Source: Oxyruncus cristatus
Lineage: Eukaryota > Chordata > Aves > Passeriformes > Cotingidae
Assembly (NCBI GenBank): GCA_013399855.1
Contig: VXAY01007484.1
Span: forward strand, 506,212-570,211
DNA length: 64,000 nucleotides
Direction of reading: 5' to 3'
Below the pieces are notes generated by a model that saw only the letters and a program-made list of their open reading frames with translations, searched no databases and was not told where the DNA came from. The position numbers and the translations under genes were made by a program. Positions 39,060-52,700 of the stretch are shown here, in pieces (position 1 is the first letter of the stretch; each line of letters starts with the position of its first letter).

Positions 39060-40910
39060 CGCTGGCAAATACCACATGGAGCGTACAGGCCAGCTGCAGG
39101 ATGCCAGGAGATCGTTCGTGCATTTGGCCACTGTGGTTAAAGACCACAAAAAAATTTATATAAATACGCTGGCAACAAAAGGAGGGCTAAGGATAGTCTC
39201 CATCCTTTGCTGCGTACAGAAGGTAGCAGAGTGTCAGGGGATGATGAAAAGGCTGAGGTACTTAATGTCTTCTTTGCCTCAATCTTTAATACCAAAGCCA
39301 GTTGTCCTTGGGACACCCAACTCGCTGAGCTGGAAGATGGTGATGTGGAGTTGAGTAAGGCCCTGGCAACCCAGGATGGAATGGTTAGTGATCTACTACA
39401 CCAATTGGACACCCCCAAGTCTATGGGCCTGGATGGGATGCACCCAACAGTAACGAAGGAGCTGATGAAAGAGCTCACCAAGATACTTTCAATCATTTAC
39501 TAGAAGTCCTGGTTATCCAGAGAAGTCCCAGTTGACTGGAAATTAGCAAATATAAGGCCTGTTTACAAGAAGGGCTGAAAGGATGATCCAGGGAACCACA
39601 GGCATGTGACACTGACCTAGGCACCAGAGAAAGTCATGGAGCAGATCATCCTGAGTGCCATCACACAGCATGCATAGGACAACCAGGGTATCAGGCCCAG
39701 CTGACATGGGTTTAGGAAAGGCAGGTCCTGCTTGACCAACCTGATCTCCTTCTATGACAAGGTCATCCAGTCAGTGGATGAGGGAAAGGCTGTGGATGTT
39801 TCCTCCCTAGATTTCAGTATTTGACAACATCTCCCATGCCATTCTCCTGCAGGAACTGGCAGCTCATGTCTTGAACAGCTGTGCACTGGATGAAAAACTG
39901 TTTAGACGGCTGAGCCCAGAGGGTGATGGTGACTGGTGCTACACTGAGTTGTCTGCCAGTCACTAGTGAAGTTCCCCAGGGTTCAGCACTGGGGACGGTC
40001 CTTTTTTATATCTTTATCAATGCTTTGGATGAGGCGATCAAGTGCACCCTCAGTCAGGTGATCTGCTGAAAGGCAGGAAGGCCCTGTAGTGGGATCTGAA
40101 CAAGCTGGATATATGGGCCAAGGACAACTGCACGATGTTCAGCAAGGCCAAGTGCCGGGTTCTGCACTTGAGTCACAACAACCTCAGGCAGTGCTACAGG
40201 CTGGGGGAAGAGTGGATTGAGAGTTGCCAAGCGGAAGGAAACCTGGGAGTGCTGGTCAACAGCGGCTGCACATGAGCCAACAGTGTGCCCAGGTGGCCAA
40301 GAAAGACAATGACATCTTGTCCCATATCAAGAATAATGTGGCCAGCAGGGCTAGGGAAGTAATTTTTCCCCTGTACTCGACACTGGTGAGGTCACACTTT
40401 GACTACTGTATCCAGTTCTGGGCTCCTCACTTCAAAAAGGGTGGTAAGGTGCTGGAGTGAGTCCAGAGAAGGGAAATGGAGCTAGTGAAAATTATGTGAA
40501 ACGTGTCCTATGCGCAGCAGCTGAGACAGCTGGGATACTTTAGCCTGGAGAAAAGGAAGCTCAAAGGGGACCTCATCGCTCTTTACAACTACCTGAAAGG
40601 AGGCTGTAGAGAGGTGGGGATTGGTCTCTCCTGCCATGTCTCAAAGGACAAGAGGAAATGGCCTAAAGTTACTCTAGGCGAGGTTCAGAATAGATACTAG
40701 AAAAACCGTTTTCTCTGAAAGTGTGATTAGACACTGGAATATGTTACCCAGGGAGGTGGTGGAATCCCCATCTCTAGAAGAGTTGAAGAAGATTCTGGAT
40801 GTGGCACATGGGGATATGGTTTAGGGGTGATTATGGCAGTGCTACGTTCAGTTGGGCTAGATGATCTTGAAGGTCTCTTCCAACATGGATGATTCTGTGA
40901 TTCTATGATC
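39060..40910 (+). repeat. CR1 LINE, 5'-truncated, about 1.85 kb
   Basis: This is the longest mobile element in the window. It starts inside ORF2 and runs to the 3' terminal repeat GATTCTGTGATTCTATGA at about 40888-40907. A full CR1 is around 4.5 kb, so roughly the last 40% is present. Recognisable reverse-transcriptase pieces, in shifting frames, include LNVFFASIFNT (near 39261), DWKLANIRPVYKKG (near 39535), HGFRKGRSCLTNLISFYDK (near 39705), LGVLV and [11 protein letters not shown] (near 40245), and SLEKRKLKGDLIALYNYL (near 40535). The 3' untranslated part starts near 40700. The left boundary is approximate. It sits about 400 bp after an exon, in the same orientation as CNTN5. Confidence 0.93.
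39127..40700 (+). pseudogene. CR1 ORF2 reverse-transcriptase remnant
   Basis: The reverse-transcriptase and C-terminal parts of CR1 ORF2 can be followed across this span but only by changing frame several times. Stops interrupt the frame after VYKKG, after QHA and within the thumb region. The longest open pieces are 39207-39503, 40224-40460 and 40503-40700. The palm motif with two aspartates (FADD), expected between the 'SILGPVLF-like' segment near 39990 and the segment near 40075, is not there: the sequence jumps from TGATCTGCTGAAAGG to the next block, so an internal deletion removed it. The enzyme cannot be active. Confidence 0.85.
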
Positions 40911-41274
40911 TCAGATGACACAAGGCACACACAGTTAGACAACTGAATGGAGGTTGTATTACTTAAAACTTTATCTGTTGCTGGACTGAAGAGCTGTTAT
41001 ACTTCCAGGCTCCAATTCAATTCATTGATTAAGTACCACAAAGAAAAGTACAACAGCTTTGACTGTTATGATAGTTAGTTACCCAAGTAGATTTAATTTC
41101 ATCAAGGCATATAACCACAGTAATTTTTTCTGTAAATAAATACCTAAATCTTATTATCAAAAAGTTGGCTTAGGATTTTTTTCCCAAAGACCAAAATAAA
41201 AAATATTACAATAATACTTCAAATGGAGCACATGACATTGCAGTATAAATGATAAGTAGCTCTGATTCTGTTGG

Positions 41275-41314
41275 TATATATCTGCCTATAGAGGCAACTA
41301 TAGGCAGATATATA
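41275..41314. repeat. Perfect 17-bp hairpin, 6-base loop
   Basis: TATATATCTGCCTATAG (41275-41291) and CTATAGGCAGATATATA (41298-41314) are exact reverse complements around the loop AGGCAA. Pairing stops right outside the arms. It lies about 370 bp after the end of the large CR1. Confidence 0.9.
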
Positions 41315-42886
41315 ATTTGCTCTTTTTCAACAAAAAATATTGCAATTTATTACGTTATAATTGATTTTTTCTTTTGTTTTCTGTAAAAAAAAGTTATTTT
41401 CAAGAATAATAATTCTATCGGTGCCTATATTTTTTCCAGTATGTTCCCCATTTAATTCTGATTTCTTGTTCTTCACAGATACATGTTAGCAGTTCAACAT
41501 ATGTGAATCCATACCTACACAAACCAAAGAGAGAATGAGAAAATTTTGAGAGAGACTCTTTTGTCTTGCTTATACTTTTTTGTAGAACTAAGACTAGTCC
41601 TATTCTGCAGACACATTCCAAAAGCTGGATTTAAACACAGATGACTTAGTTTTACAAAGTAGATTAAAAGTATGTTCACCTAATTAGCATGAAATTAAGT
41701 TAATGTTTATTAATTGTAGCAAATTTAAATTTTCATCTGCATAGCATGCAGCCTCTTCAGCAAGTAGCTGTATGTTTTACTGTATCACTTCCTATTTGCT
41801 TTTGCTGGTTTAGCACCCATGCTAGTTATTGAGTTTCAGGTGTTTAATTTTACTGACTTAACATAGTGAACTTGATATTTTTGATATCAACCTTTCAAAG
41901 ATAAGAAAACCAACCATTGACTGCCTTTTTAAGCAGTTTGAATTCCGAGGAAGAAAAACCACAGAATTTTATTGTCATATTTATTATTCATATCTTGCTC
42001 TATTTATTCTTTATGAAATTTATTCATGCTTTTATTGGGTTCCATTTTGTGCAAAAATTAAACAGATTAATTATCCATCTTGCACTAACAATCCACAGGC
42101 ACACAATAGAGTGTAAGAAATGGAGAGAGTAAATAAAGGCAACAGTCTACATCACTGAGCTAAGAACCAAAATCTATCATGGAAAGCTGCAAATTTTCTT
42201 AAATGTCAAGTGGATAGTATATACCAGTCTCCAGCAAATTTGTGTTTTGTGGATGGCTGTCACACCACTGTGATAATCCAACCCTCTGAACTGTTCTGGA
42301 GTATTGGGGCAGCATTTGCACACAGATGAACAGCTCCTACACCATTTCCCATTTTCCTGATTCATTTTTTCACAGGAATGAATTTCCGCTAGTCTTCCAT
42401 GCCTTAATTTTAATATGTTGGGGTTTCTGAAAAGCTCTTTTGTTATCAAGAAGTTCTTTAATATTTCTTAGTAAATTGCTTGCTGTATGACTGTGCAAGT
42501 TTCTCAGTGAAGAAGCCCCGATTTTCTTCCTAACCTTGCAGTCTCCATAAACCTACCCTGAAAAAATATTAGGGAAATTTCTGATTGTTAAATTGTATTT
42601 ATTATTTAAGACATCTGCCCTGTTCTACCCCCTCCACAGAATGCAATAGTATGGATCTTTTGTAAACTATCTGGGATTAAAATAAAATAAATTCCATTGC
42701 TGTACTTTTTCATTTTGATAGGAATAACCTTGGGTTATATTGCCCTGTCCATTGACAAATATTCAGAGTGATGACAAAATTTTTAAAATATACGTCCATT
42801 ATACTCCAAAATATGGGATAACTGCCAAAAGGAAGTGTAAATTTGCTAAAGAAAATTAAAGTAATTTGTGAAGAAAGAAGATAGTG

Positions 42887-43306
42887 AAGGGCCCTGAGGG
42901 GAAGCCGTATGAGGAGCGGCTGAGGTCACTTGATCTGTTCCTTCTGGAGAAGGGAAGACTGAGGGGAGACCTCATTGCAGTCTACAACTTCATTTTGAGG
43001 GGAAGAGGAGGGGCAGGCACTGATCTCTTCTCTGTGACAGGACCCAAGGGAATGTCCTGATGTTTTGTCAGGGGAGGTTTAGATTGAATATTAGGAAAAG
43101 GTTCTTCACCAGAGGGCAGTTGGGCACTGGAACAGGCTCCCCAGGGAAGTGGTCACAGCACCAAGCCTGACAGAGTTCAAGAAGTATTTGGGCAATATTC
43201 TCGGCCACATGCTGTGCCTGAGACTGGGGTGGTCCTGTGAAGGTCTAAGAGATGGACTCAGTGATCCTTCCAACTCAGCATATTCTGTGATTCTGTGATT
43301 CTGTGA
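42887..43306 (+). repeat. CR1 LINE 3' end, sense
   Basis: About 420 bp running from the end of ORF2 to the terminal repeat: GAGGAGCGGCTGAGGTCACT, TTCTGGAGAAGGGAAGACTG, AGGGGAGACCTCATTGCAGT, CTACAACTTC, GGGGAGGTTTAGATTGAATA, TTAGGAAAAGGTTCTTCACC, GGGCACTGGAACAGGCTCCC and CAGCATATTCTGTGATTCTG. It ends in three copies of the ATTCTGTG repeat and looks fairly young. The 80-residue minus-strand open frame across it is antisense CR1. Confidence 0.95.
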
Positions 43307-45840
43307 AGGAAGTGAGAAATTAAGAATGGCATTAAAACAAACATCCAAGTACCTGAAAATACACTTGACTCTATGTTTGCTGAGTCATGCTATATGATTT
43401 TACACATGGCTTTTTAAGCTTTTTTGTTATAAAATTCCTTGAATAATTTTGAACTTTTCAAATATTCACTTAGGTTTAAAAATCATAGTGTTTTCTGAGT
43501 TCCAGTGGTTGGCATCATAACTCACATTAGCCTATGCAGTCAGCACATTTACTAGAAACCACAGGAAAACTCGTGGTTTTAAACAGCTTTTACAGGTGGC
43601 ACTATATAAATAAAACTCTTTATACAGTCTGTATTCTCTAGACATATGTATCATTAACTCAAAAATATTCTAATTGATATATTTATCATAATTCTTGGTG
43701 TTTGATGTATATACAGTACTTGTACCCAGGGGACTAGACAGCTTGTGACAAAAAACACTCCAATGACAACATTGGTCTCCATTTATCTAGCAGTAAGAAA
43801 CAGAATAATATTAAGGCATTATGTCAAACGCTGAAAGATTGTAAGAAATGCCTGGGATTTTATTAATCTTTTATTTCTTCTGTGATATGTCTCAAAGGGG
43901 AACTTAGCTCCTTGTTATGAAGCAAATTAAATAAAAACTTCAAGAAATACTTCAATGGATTCTGAATAAAATGAATACCTCATTTGTTCAGATGTCCTTG
44001 ACAATCATTCATTTCATATAATTCAATTTCACTTCAAACTGTGTTATAAAAACACTCTAAAACTCTATCTGAGGAGATAAAAAGTTTTAGCAGGAAAAAA
44101 AAATTATACATCATTTCATTAACTGCCTTTTAATGCATTACAAACTTTGAGGAGCCATTTAATAACTGTTTACAAATAATAAACAACATTTTTAAAATGG
44201 ATCTATGATGGCTTGGATGCTGATTGGGAGCAGTAAATTATCTTGATTCATAAAAACAACATAAGTCTCTTCAAATTTAGGGAAGAGAAACCTAGGGAGT
44301 ATAAAACACTTGATGTTTGATAACATAAAATTCCAGGTTTTTTCCTTTTTTATCTTCTTTATTTCTCTTGAAAATATATTAACTTTATTACTGTACAAAA
44401 GATAATTAAGTAATTCTTCATTTTATTTCTGTGTAGATACTGCCTATTGGCTTTGCTATGGTCACATTTCTAGAAAAAAAAAGATTGGAGAACCTGTACA
44501 ATTTCAGACATCAGAAGATGCTTTCTACTGTGTTCCAGTAGAGCAAATTAGTTTATCCTCAAAGGAAGTCAGTATGTCTGACCAGATGTATTCTCATGTA
44601 ACTGAATGCAGACCTTGACTTTTAACTTTTTTTTTTCCATGTCATCATAGTCTTTGAACTGAATTTTGTCTTTCCTACTTCTATTGATTAATTCAATGTG
44701 ATTAATAGTCTCCCATAATGATAGAACATATAGTTATCAAGGTATTAAAATTGTTCATTTCTAATTTTCCATGAGGAAATATGGCCTGCATATGCTTGTT
44801 GAGGTTAAACTCTGGGATATGTTGTTTGAACATCACTGGGTTACCTAATGTTCTTTTTCCCAGCATTAGGGAAATTTGGAAGAAGTCATAGTAAATTCCC
44901 AAATGACAGAAATTAAGCAATAAAAATGACCAGTATAGAGTGATAAAGTAATAACTAAAGGCAGAACAAAATCAGCAGTTTCACAGACATAGACTATGCC
45001 CATCCCTGGAGAATGCTGACAGTTGTTAATTAAGTGATAATTAGAATTTTTAAAAATTGCTGAAAAATGAACCCTAATGTTTCTTGTCTGTTAGTCTTTC
45101 CCTTTATCCATTTTTTTTTTTCTTTTTCCTACTTGTGTTACCAGTTTTGTCTTCTAATGTGGTTATTCATATGGAGCTGAATTCTCGAAGACAGCAAAGT
45201 ATACCTGGATTGTAATAGGGGTTGAAAATACTTTTTCAGTTGTGACTTTATTGTGCCAGGTTTTCTGGACTTTCCAACCTTGTAGGCTTCCTATTTCTTG
45301 TGGATTATACTGCAAGATTGCGCAGTCATCACTTGTATTTGAATTGTGCAAGTCCAAAAAAGACTGTCTGGAAACTGGGAACTCTTCTTTACTACTCCAG
45401 GACAGAACTCGAACCTGAAATGATCCTACTTTGATTTTTTTTCGAGCAGAGCCAAACTGTCTAGGCAAAATCGAGTTTGTCCTTTAGCGGTGTACAAAGA
45501 TGGATAGCACTGACAGAGACATCTTTGTATGCAAGGTTTGCTCCAGGGGAAGGTTGATAAAATGGCCATGTCCCTAGACAGCCATTACCCTGTAGTAAAC
45601 ATGTTGTTTCTCCCCTAAAATTGTAGTGAGATATTTTAATAACGGGTCACTATGAAAACTGAAAATACTTCCCATAATCTCTGCTTTCCTCTAGTAACAG
45701 TATATCCTTCGTGGGTTACAGGTATTTTGTACTTTTTGTCTCTTTTGTTCTGCTCTTGTGTCAAGATCCCACTGCACTGTTGTCAAAAATAATAGGATGA
45801 AAATCAGGGTTAAGAAACTTTAGGGTAGTCATATTTTAAT

Positions 45841-45874
45841 CAACAACAACAACAACAAACAACAACAACAACAA
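45841..45874. repeat. CAA microsatellite
   Basis: Eleven CAA-like units with one extra A in the middle. Confidence 0.9.
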
Positions 45875-48800
45875 AGTATATAATAGGATGGGGGAGGGTT
45901 GTTGGTTTGACTGGGTTTTTTTTCCAAAAAATAGTAACATTTCTTTCTATTTAGAAAAGCTGTTTCAGTCAGCATCAGTAGTCCTTATCTATAGATGGGA
46001 AAATCTATAAGTAGGCAGAGAATTTTACAGAGGGCTCCTATACAATAAACCTTTTACAGAGTGTTTTATAGGGGTTGTAGCATAGTTCAGAGCACTATCA
46101 AACAGCACACAAAAGTGAAAACACACTATTTTGAAAAGGATTTAACCTAAAAAAAGGTATAGAGGAAACAACCTGGGATGGTCTTTTGACAATATGAAAG
46201 GGCTGAACCTAGGAGAGTATTACAGAAAGAAAACTGGGGAAGGTTTGGAAAAGATTCCAGGATTCAGTGCAGAGAAAGAACTTTTCCACTGTGAAAGTTT
46301 GCTTGAATTTAGTTAGCTTTAAAGGAGTTTTAATTGCTAAGTTTTTCCACTAGTTTACAGAAACACTATCTGCTGGAAATGAAGTTGTTGCTTTTATTAA
46401 CTAAAGTATTTCAAGATTCTACACATGTATCATCTTGTACATCTGCACTCATGATTTTTTTTTTCTTTCACTTCTCCTCCTGATGATTTATGAAACTTGC
46501 ACAAAGAAAAGAGTTAATTGATTCATACACAGAATATACAAGCCATAAAATAAATGAACTTGAGAAAAAAATGTTCCTGTAAATTCAACTCTGGATTAGA
46601 AAAGATGTTGCATCAAACTGTAAGATTTGAGATTAACTCTTAAGATTTCAGGCAGAAGTGTGTTGGTAATGTTTTAATTAATGGTGACTGAATTCAAATT
46701 TGTGCAAATTGATAATGAAAGTAACATTTACACCTGTGAATGGTTTCAGATTATTAAGAATGGTCATACTGAATATTATTTATCTTACTGTATCAGGATT
46801 TTAGATACAAATTCACAAGTGACTGCTGCTTTGCAACCATGGAGCATGGTACTGTCAGTTTGGAATTCTTGTCAACATAGTGAAATAATTTGATTGTGAA
46901 GAGCAAAAGTTTTGTTTGAAGTTAAAACTACAGAAAGTTTATAACAGAATGATTTGTTACTGTTGGGTCTAAAACAATGGGTATTTCAATAGCTGTTGCT
47001 AGGGGAGGAGAAATATTAGTGCTAGTTTGATCTTTCATACTGAGAAAATAATAGGTACTTGTATTTGAATGGTTATATGAGGACTCTCAACTGAAAAACC
47101 TTTCTTATTAATTAATTACATACAATGAATATTAGAGCAGCACTACTTTATGTAGTAGTGTTCTAATTGATCAGAAACAAAGGAAATACTCTCTCTGGAC
47201 ACTTGCAACAGTTTTACCACTTTTGACACGTAGCTGGAAAGGGGGTATTTTGTTTTCATCCTGTAAAAGAACTATGCAGGTTTCAAGGAAAAAAAAATGA
47301 AGCTTAAGGTCATATTTGAAGTACTAACAATTATGTCATCTATTATAGGAGAATTAGGTTCTTCAAGAACTGTGAGCATGCCATCAGGAAGACAATTAGA
47401 AACCCCATGAAAATTAGATCCTCCTCTTAATCATTTAGTTAAATAATATTTCCCAGGTTTTTGAATAACTTTTGTGAGCTTGTCCTGGATGAACATCAGG
47501 CAATTGGAAAAGAGAAACAGTAAACATTGGTCAGTGATTCCTGAAAGAAAGTGAAGCCACAGATTTTGGGTTTTTTTCCAAATTGAACACAATCTCCTCC
47601 CCTGTAAAAACAAAATGGAACAAAAAACTCCCAGTGACAGTTCTTTGGGGTTTTGTTGACTTATATTCTTAGACCTCTCAAGCAAGTGGTTATATTGTCT
47701 AGCGTAGTGAGTACTGATTTTTCTTGATATGTATGGCTGCTCATAAAAACTATCTATATACATAGTTTGTGGGAATTTTCAGGTTTTCATGTTTCCATAC
47801 AACCATGTATGCACAAATCTTCATGCTGGAATGTTGTATATTACCCACTGAGATGCTCTAACTCATCTCTGAATGTCCAAAGGGTAAGTTTGGTTTTGTC
47901 CAATAGCCAGATGTGCTGGATTTAGAAAAAGAACTTAGATGCCACTTTACATCTATATGGGAAATTTGATGGATTGAAGTCTAGGATATGACTCAGTAAA
48001 GACTTTTCCAGGTAGGCAAAGACAGCAGCCTTGGTCATAGTTACTGCTTCCAAACATTTTAAAATACAGTTAAACAGAGACCTCTGCAGCCAAATCTGTA
48101 CACTAGAAATTTTTGCCTCTCGTTTGAAAAACTAGAGAAAATACCACTGTTTCTCTTGTTGCTTATTCTGAGACTACTTCATTGCTCTTGTGCCTTTAGG
48201 GTTTGGCCGCAGTTCTCATTATTTCAGCCATAACACACCCACTTTCAATTGAAAATGAAGTGCTTTCAGTTTTATTCAATGTTTAAGAGAGGTAGGAAAC
48301 TATTCTGTATGTATGACTTACATACATGACATTTTACTGGTTATAAATAATAAAATATTATTAAGATAGTAATAACTATTTCTAGAAAGGACTTTCTAGA
48401 CCAAGTTTAGAGTGTAACTGCTGAACTAGTGAAACAGAGTACAATTAAAAGATGGATTTTAAAGTGGGAAGAGTTTTGTTTAAACTTTAGTTCATTTTTT
48501 TTTTAATTAAATGTGACCTTTTTTACCTTTCTTGCTCTACAATTATAAACACATGAAGAGCTTATCCCCTAGTTGTAAATTAGAGTTTGTTCCCTTCTTA
48601 TGTTGTATTCATTATGATTTTTGTTCCAGAAACTTAATTACTAAATTTTATTTGACATTAGGTTATATTACAATAAAGACCTCTTTCCATTCAGTGGTAT
48701 GTGGTAGGATTTGTTCTCTAATGTATAAAAACATTAGAACCCTGGAGTATTCACTGCATTGCAGAATGCAATTTCACATGAGCTTTTTTAGGGCTTCTCA

Positions 48801-49679
48801 AATGGTACGTTTATAGCTCAAAACTTGGCTAAGAAACCTCTAAGTGGAAGGAATGCTGTGAACAGTTATCTTAAAACAACCACTCCCACAGTAAATTTTT
48901 AGAGACTTGCACCAGGCGCTGGGCCTTCTATTTAGAATATGATTAATAGCAGATGAGTCAATAAATTGTTCCCAGTGCATTGAAAATCTCTGCTGCAGTC
49001 AGGATATAATGGTGGATATCATCATTATACTTGAATTAATTCAGTTTTGCTGTCAATTTACTGCCATTGTAAATGTGTGTATGCAGGGCTCTCTTTCCAA
49101 ATAAATGTCTGGAGTCATTTAATGGTGCAGGTTTTCAGGGAAAATGCTAAACATTCATTTGTCACAAAAAGATCCACACTATAGACAACCTTAGTTTTCA
49201 TCACAGATTATTGATGAGAGATGAAATTACATATGATCATTTCTGCAGTATTTTCTTAGTCAAAATTTTCTTGGGTTTGGATACATATTCACACAACAGA
49301 TCATCATTACAATGTGGTAGGAAACTCAACTTCTGATCTGTAAAATTATTAGGGAATTCTTATGCAGCAGGACAAGTTCATCACTTCTGAAGAGGTTTCC
49401 CACAAATTGCAAGGAACATTCAAACCAGTAAGAATCCTAAATAATTTTGTTATTAGAGCACTGTCCAGGCTGAAAAAAACCTAGATTAACTATTCTACAC
49501 TATCTGATTAAGATCAGAGACTTCACCCAAAGCTCTCAAACATTCTTAATCACTGAATGGGGGTTGTATCATTTGCTTATAAAATAATGGCAAGTGTCAA
49601 TCCATGCATAATCCTTCTCCTGAGTATAGGAAATATTTGGCTTTCATTTTATCCATAGAACTCTGATGTTTACCCGGAA

Positions 49680-49790
49680 ATCTTATAACCTTTTCTAGCT
49701 ACTGTCTTAAATGCCTAGCAGCCACTAATTCAAGTATTTTCTGTAACCTGTTCCATTGAAAATTAGGTTTCAAAGAAAGTTAAAGAGCTA
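49680..49790 (-). repeat. Possible old LINE relic
   Basis: The + strand reads AAGTATTTTCTGTAACCTGT followed by TCCATTGAAAATTAGGTTTC, weakly like the antisense CR1 order 'cctgttccagtg...'. The similarity covers only about 30 bases, so this is little more than a hint. Confidence 0.2.
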
Positions 49791-52700
49791 TTACTTAAAC
49801 AGTTTAAAACAAACCCAAACCATTTTAGATTAAATGATTTAAGGAGCCATCATGTTCTGGGAGATTCAAGAGGGTAGTTAAAATCTGGAAGATTAATGAA
49901 ACAGAAGCATTAGCCTTTACACAGCCGGAGTAAGACAATGTGTCAGGATTTCTCAGCAGTCTGATTTTTTTTCCCTCATGAAGGAAAAAATTCCTATTGT
50001 ATGAATGAAGTCATAGATTCACATTTTTTTCTATGCTCTTCATCTGAGGTTGTAAAAGTCATGGAGTGGCAGGCTAGATGAAGAGGCAGAGTAGTCCTTT
50101 TCAAAGTGGTAGTGTCTGATATTCCATTTGTAGCTCTTTCCCTTGTTCTTAGCTGAAAGGATGGAAAATCAGAAACCAATCTTACTACTTCATTCCATTC
50201 TCCATTTCCATTAAATGGTCCACAGGGGATAATATAAAGAATTTTAGCTGTAGTAATATCTGTAAGTGTTTAAAAATTGCATCTATTCCTGTGATATCTG
50301 AGCATCTCACAATCAGTATTTATCACATTATTATGTCATCTCTATTTTTTTCTGTAGAAAAATGAAATGCAGACATTATATCTTAGGGTTCATAGGACAC
50401 TGAGTAGCAGAGATTTGAACTCAAGTCACAGATTTACAGCAAAGTTGGAGGAACAAATTGTTAAATGAAACCGCTTATTAAAAATAAACCTGATTTTCTG
50501 ATTTTTTTTTCTTACCTGAGCTGGAGAATAATTATTTTGTGACAACTGCATTCTTGTAAAAAATATCTAAAGCAGAGAATAGGGAAATCCCCTCTTCTAT
50601 AAATATTGAGCTCCTTTTCTGCCTGTGTGACTAACAAGCCACTGATTCTAACAAGGTCAAATTGTGCTTTTTCCTGGGATGCTTTTTCAGTCATTTGAAT
50701 CAGTATTTTTGTTGGTAATCAGAGACAGAAGAGGAGGATTATTAATTTTTAAATCTCCTGTAGCCAAGGAAGACCCTGGCTGAAAGGGCAGAGATCCAGA
50801 CACTGGGAAATGTTAGATGGAATGTTGCATTTCAGATTAAAGACCAGAGATAAGATTTACTTAAACAAACAGGAAAGTTTGTCTTTCAAACACTCTTCTA
50901 ATCCCAGACAAAATTTCAAGATCTGGTAAACTAGATCTATTTTGAAGCTGTGTGTTTTATATCAATCACAAATTCAGCACTTTCATACCCATATCTGAAC
51001 TCAGATGAAAAACACAGATTGTGAAGTACAGAGTGTGTAAAGTAAGTAATTAGCCCAAGAAATACTGAATCATGGTGATCAGCTGTTGAAAGGTAAAAGA
51101 TTGTCAGAAAGGAGCTATTTTCATGGGAAGGTAGAGCATGGCAGCATTGAGAATGGCAACCCATTGCTCTATAGTGCTCAGACCACGTGAGCTCTGTGAT
51201 TTGTTAGCCACTTGAAAATCGTACATTATGTTTTTATTCTGTGCTGATCAATTTTATTTATTGTTGTATTTCATATTTGATAACTGGAAATAAAAAATGA
51301 CTGAGAGGATTTTTTATGGCCTTAACCAAACCTCTGAAAGAGAGTCATGTATATAAGCCTGAGAGAGATTGATTCTAGTGCACATAACTCAAAGCCTCAA
51401 TATTTCTTAAAAGTTCATGTCCCTTTTAGCACCTGATACAAACAAACAAAAATCTTTATGAAAATGCAAATGGTGGTTGTTTTACCATTACTGTCTCGTA
51501 GTGATCAAAACAGAAGCTGGAAAGACAAAGATCTTGGAGGTACCACAGACATAGCAAAGCAATTATAGTATAATGTGAGAAGGTGAGGCCTTGATAATTC
51601 TCATAATGGCTGTGCAACTGCAATGGCCTCCATAGTCTCAAAGATCATAAATAATAATGGTGAAAAATATCCCTTTGCAATAATATACTTCTTTTTCCTA
51701 ATTTTCATAGTGACACCAAGCAATTGCTCTGTAATTTTTATACATTTCCTGCCAGTTGCTGCAGGCATGTCACATGCTATTATTGTAGCAATAACCCAGA
51801 AGAACAAGACATGGTATAAAACATTAGCAGATCAGCATTTCATTAAGAATAGGAAATGATGGCATGATTTGCAAAGAGCATTCAGTACATGTGCAAATTG
51901 CATTTACCGAACGAAGCTAATGTAAGCTAAAAATATAAGATCTGAAAGATAATATTGTCCCTCAGATGGGTGCAGGAGTACTGTATTATTTTAAATGCAA
52001 GAATAATTTAATACAATTTAGCTGCATTTTTTTTTTTAGGGCTGAAAAAGTCAAATGTGAAATAGTATATGACAGCTCAACACAATTATTTTCCAGAAGA
52101 AAATCTCACACAAAAGCAAAAACACCCCTTTTTAAATTAATTGAAGCACAAAACCTTTCAGTGAGTACGAACAGTGAGCAGATGCCAGAGGTTTGGCATT
52201 AAAAGGAACCCCTCAGGAATAAAAGGCTGCAACATAAAACATAAATGAACTATTTTCAGTAGTGTTCACTACACAAGGACCTCAGTAGGTTCCCCTATCA
52301 AGACTGAAGTTCTCATAATTGAAGTTTCAATAGAAGAAATTTTAGAAGAAATATTGACATTATGAATACTAACAAATCACGAAGGCCAAACTTCTGTATG
52401 GAAGGAAGCAGGACGTACTCTTCCTTCACTGAGTCTCAGGACTAGGAGGAGGGTAAGTAGAAAAGGTGCTTTTTCTCAAAAAAGGGACTCTAGGAACATC
52501 TGAGGAGCTTACTTACTGAGCCAGATGGTACGTCTGACTTCTGTGTCAAGTGTGTTGATAGAAAATACGTAGAAAAGTACAATCAGTAGGATTATACTTA
52601 TCACATACAGTAATCTTACTACACAGTCATTTATCAAGGACACAGCTTTTAAACAGAGAAGTCATGCTTCAGTCTGTATACAACTTTCCTGAAGAGTCTG

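Noticed and set aside
39137..39496. A 119-residue serine-rich open frame on the minus strand
   Set aside because: It is the antisense of CR1 ORF2 sequence.
45163..45468. A 101-residue open frame on the minus strand
   Set aside because: One of the longest frames in the intron, but no motif, signal peptide or family resemblance is visible, and frames of this length are expected by chance in 64 kb.
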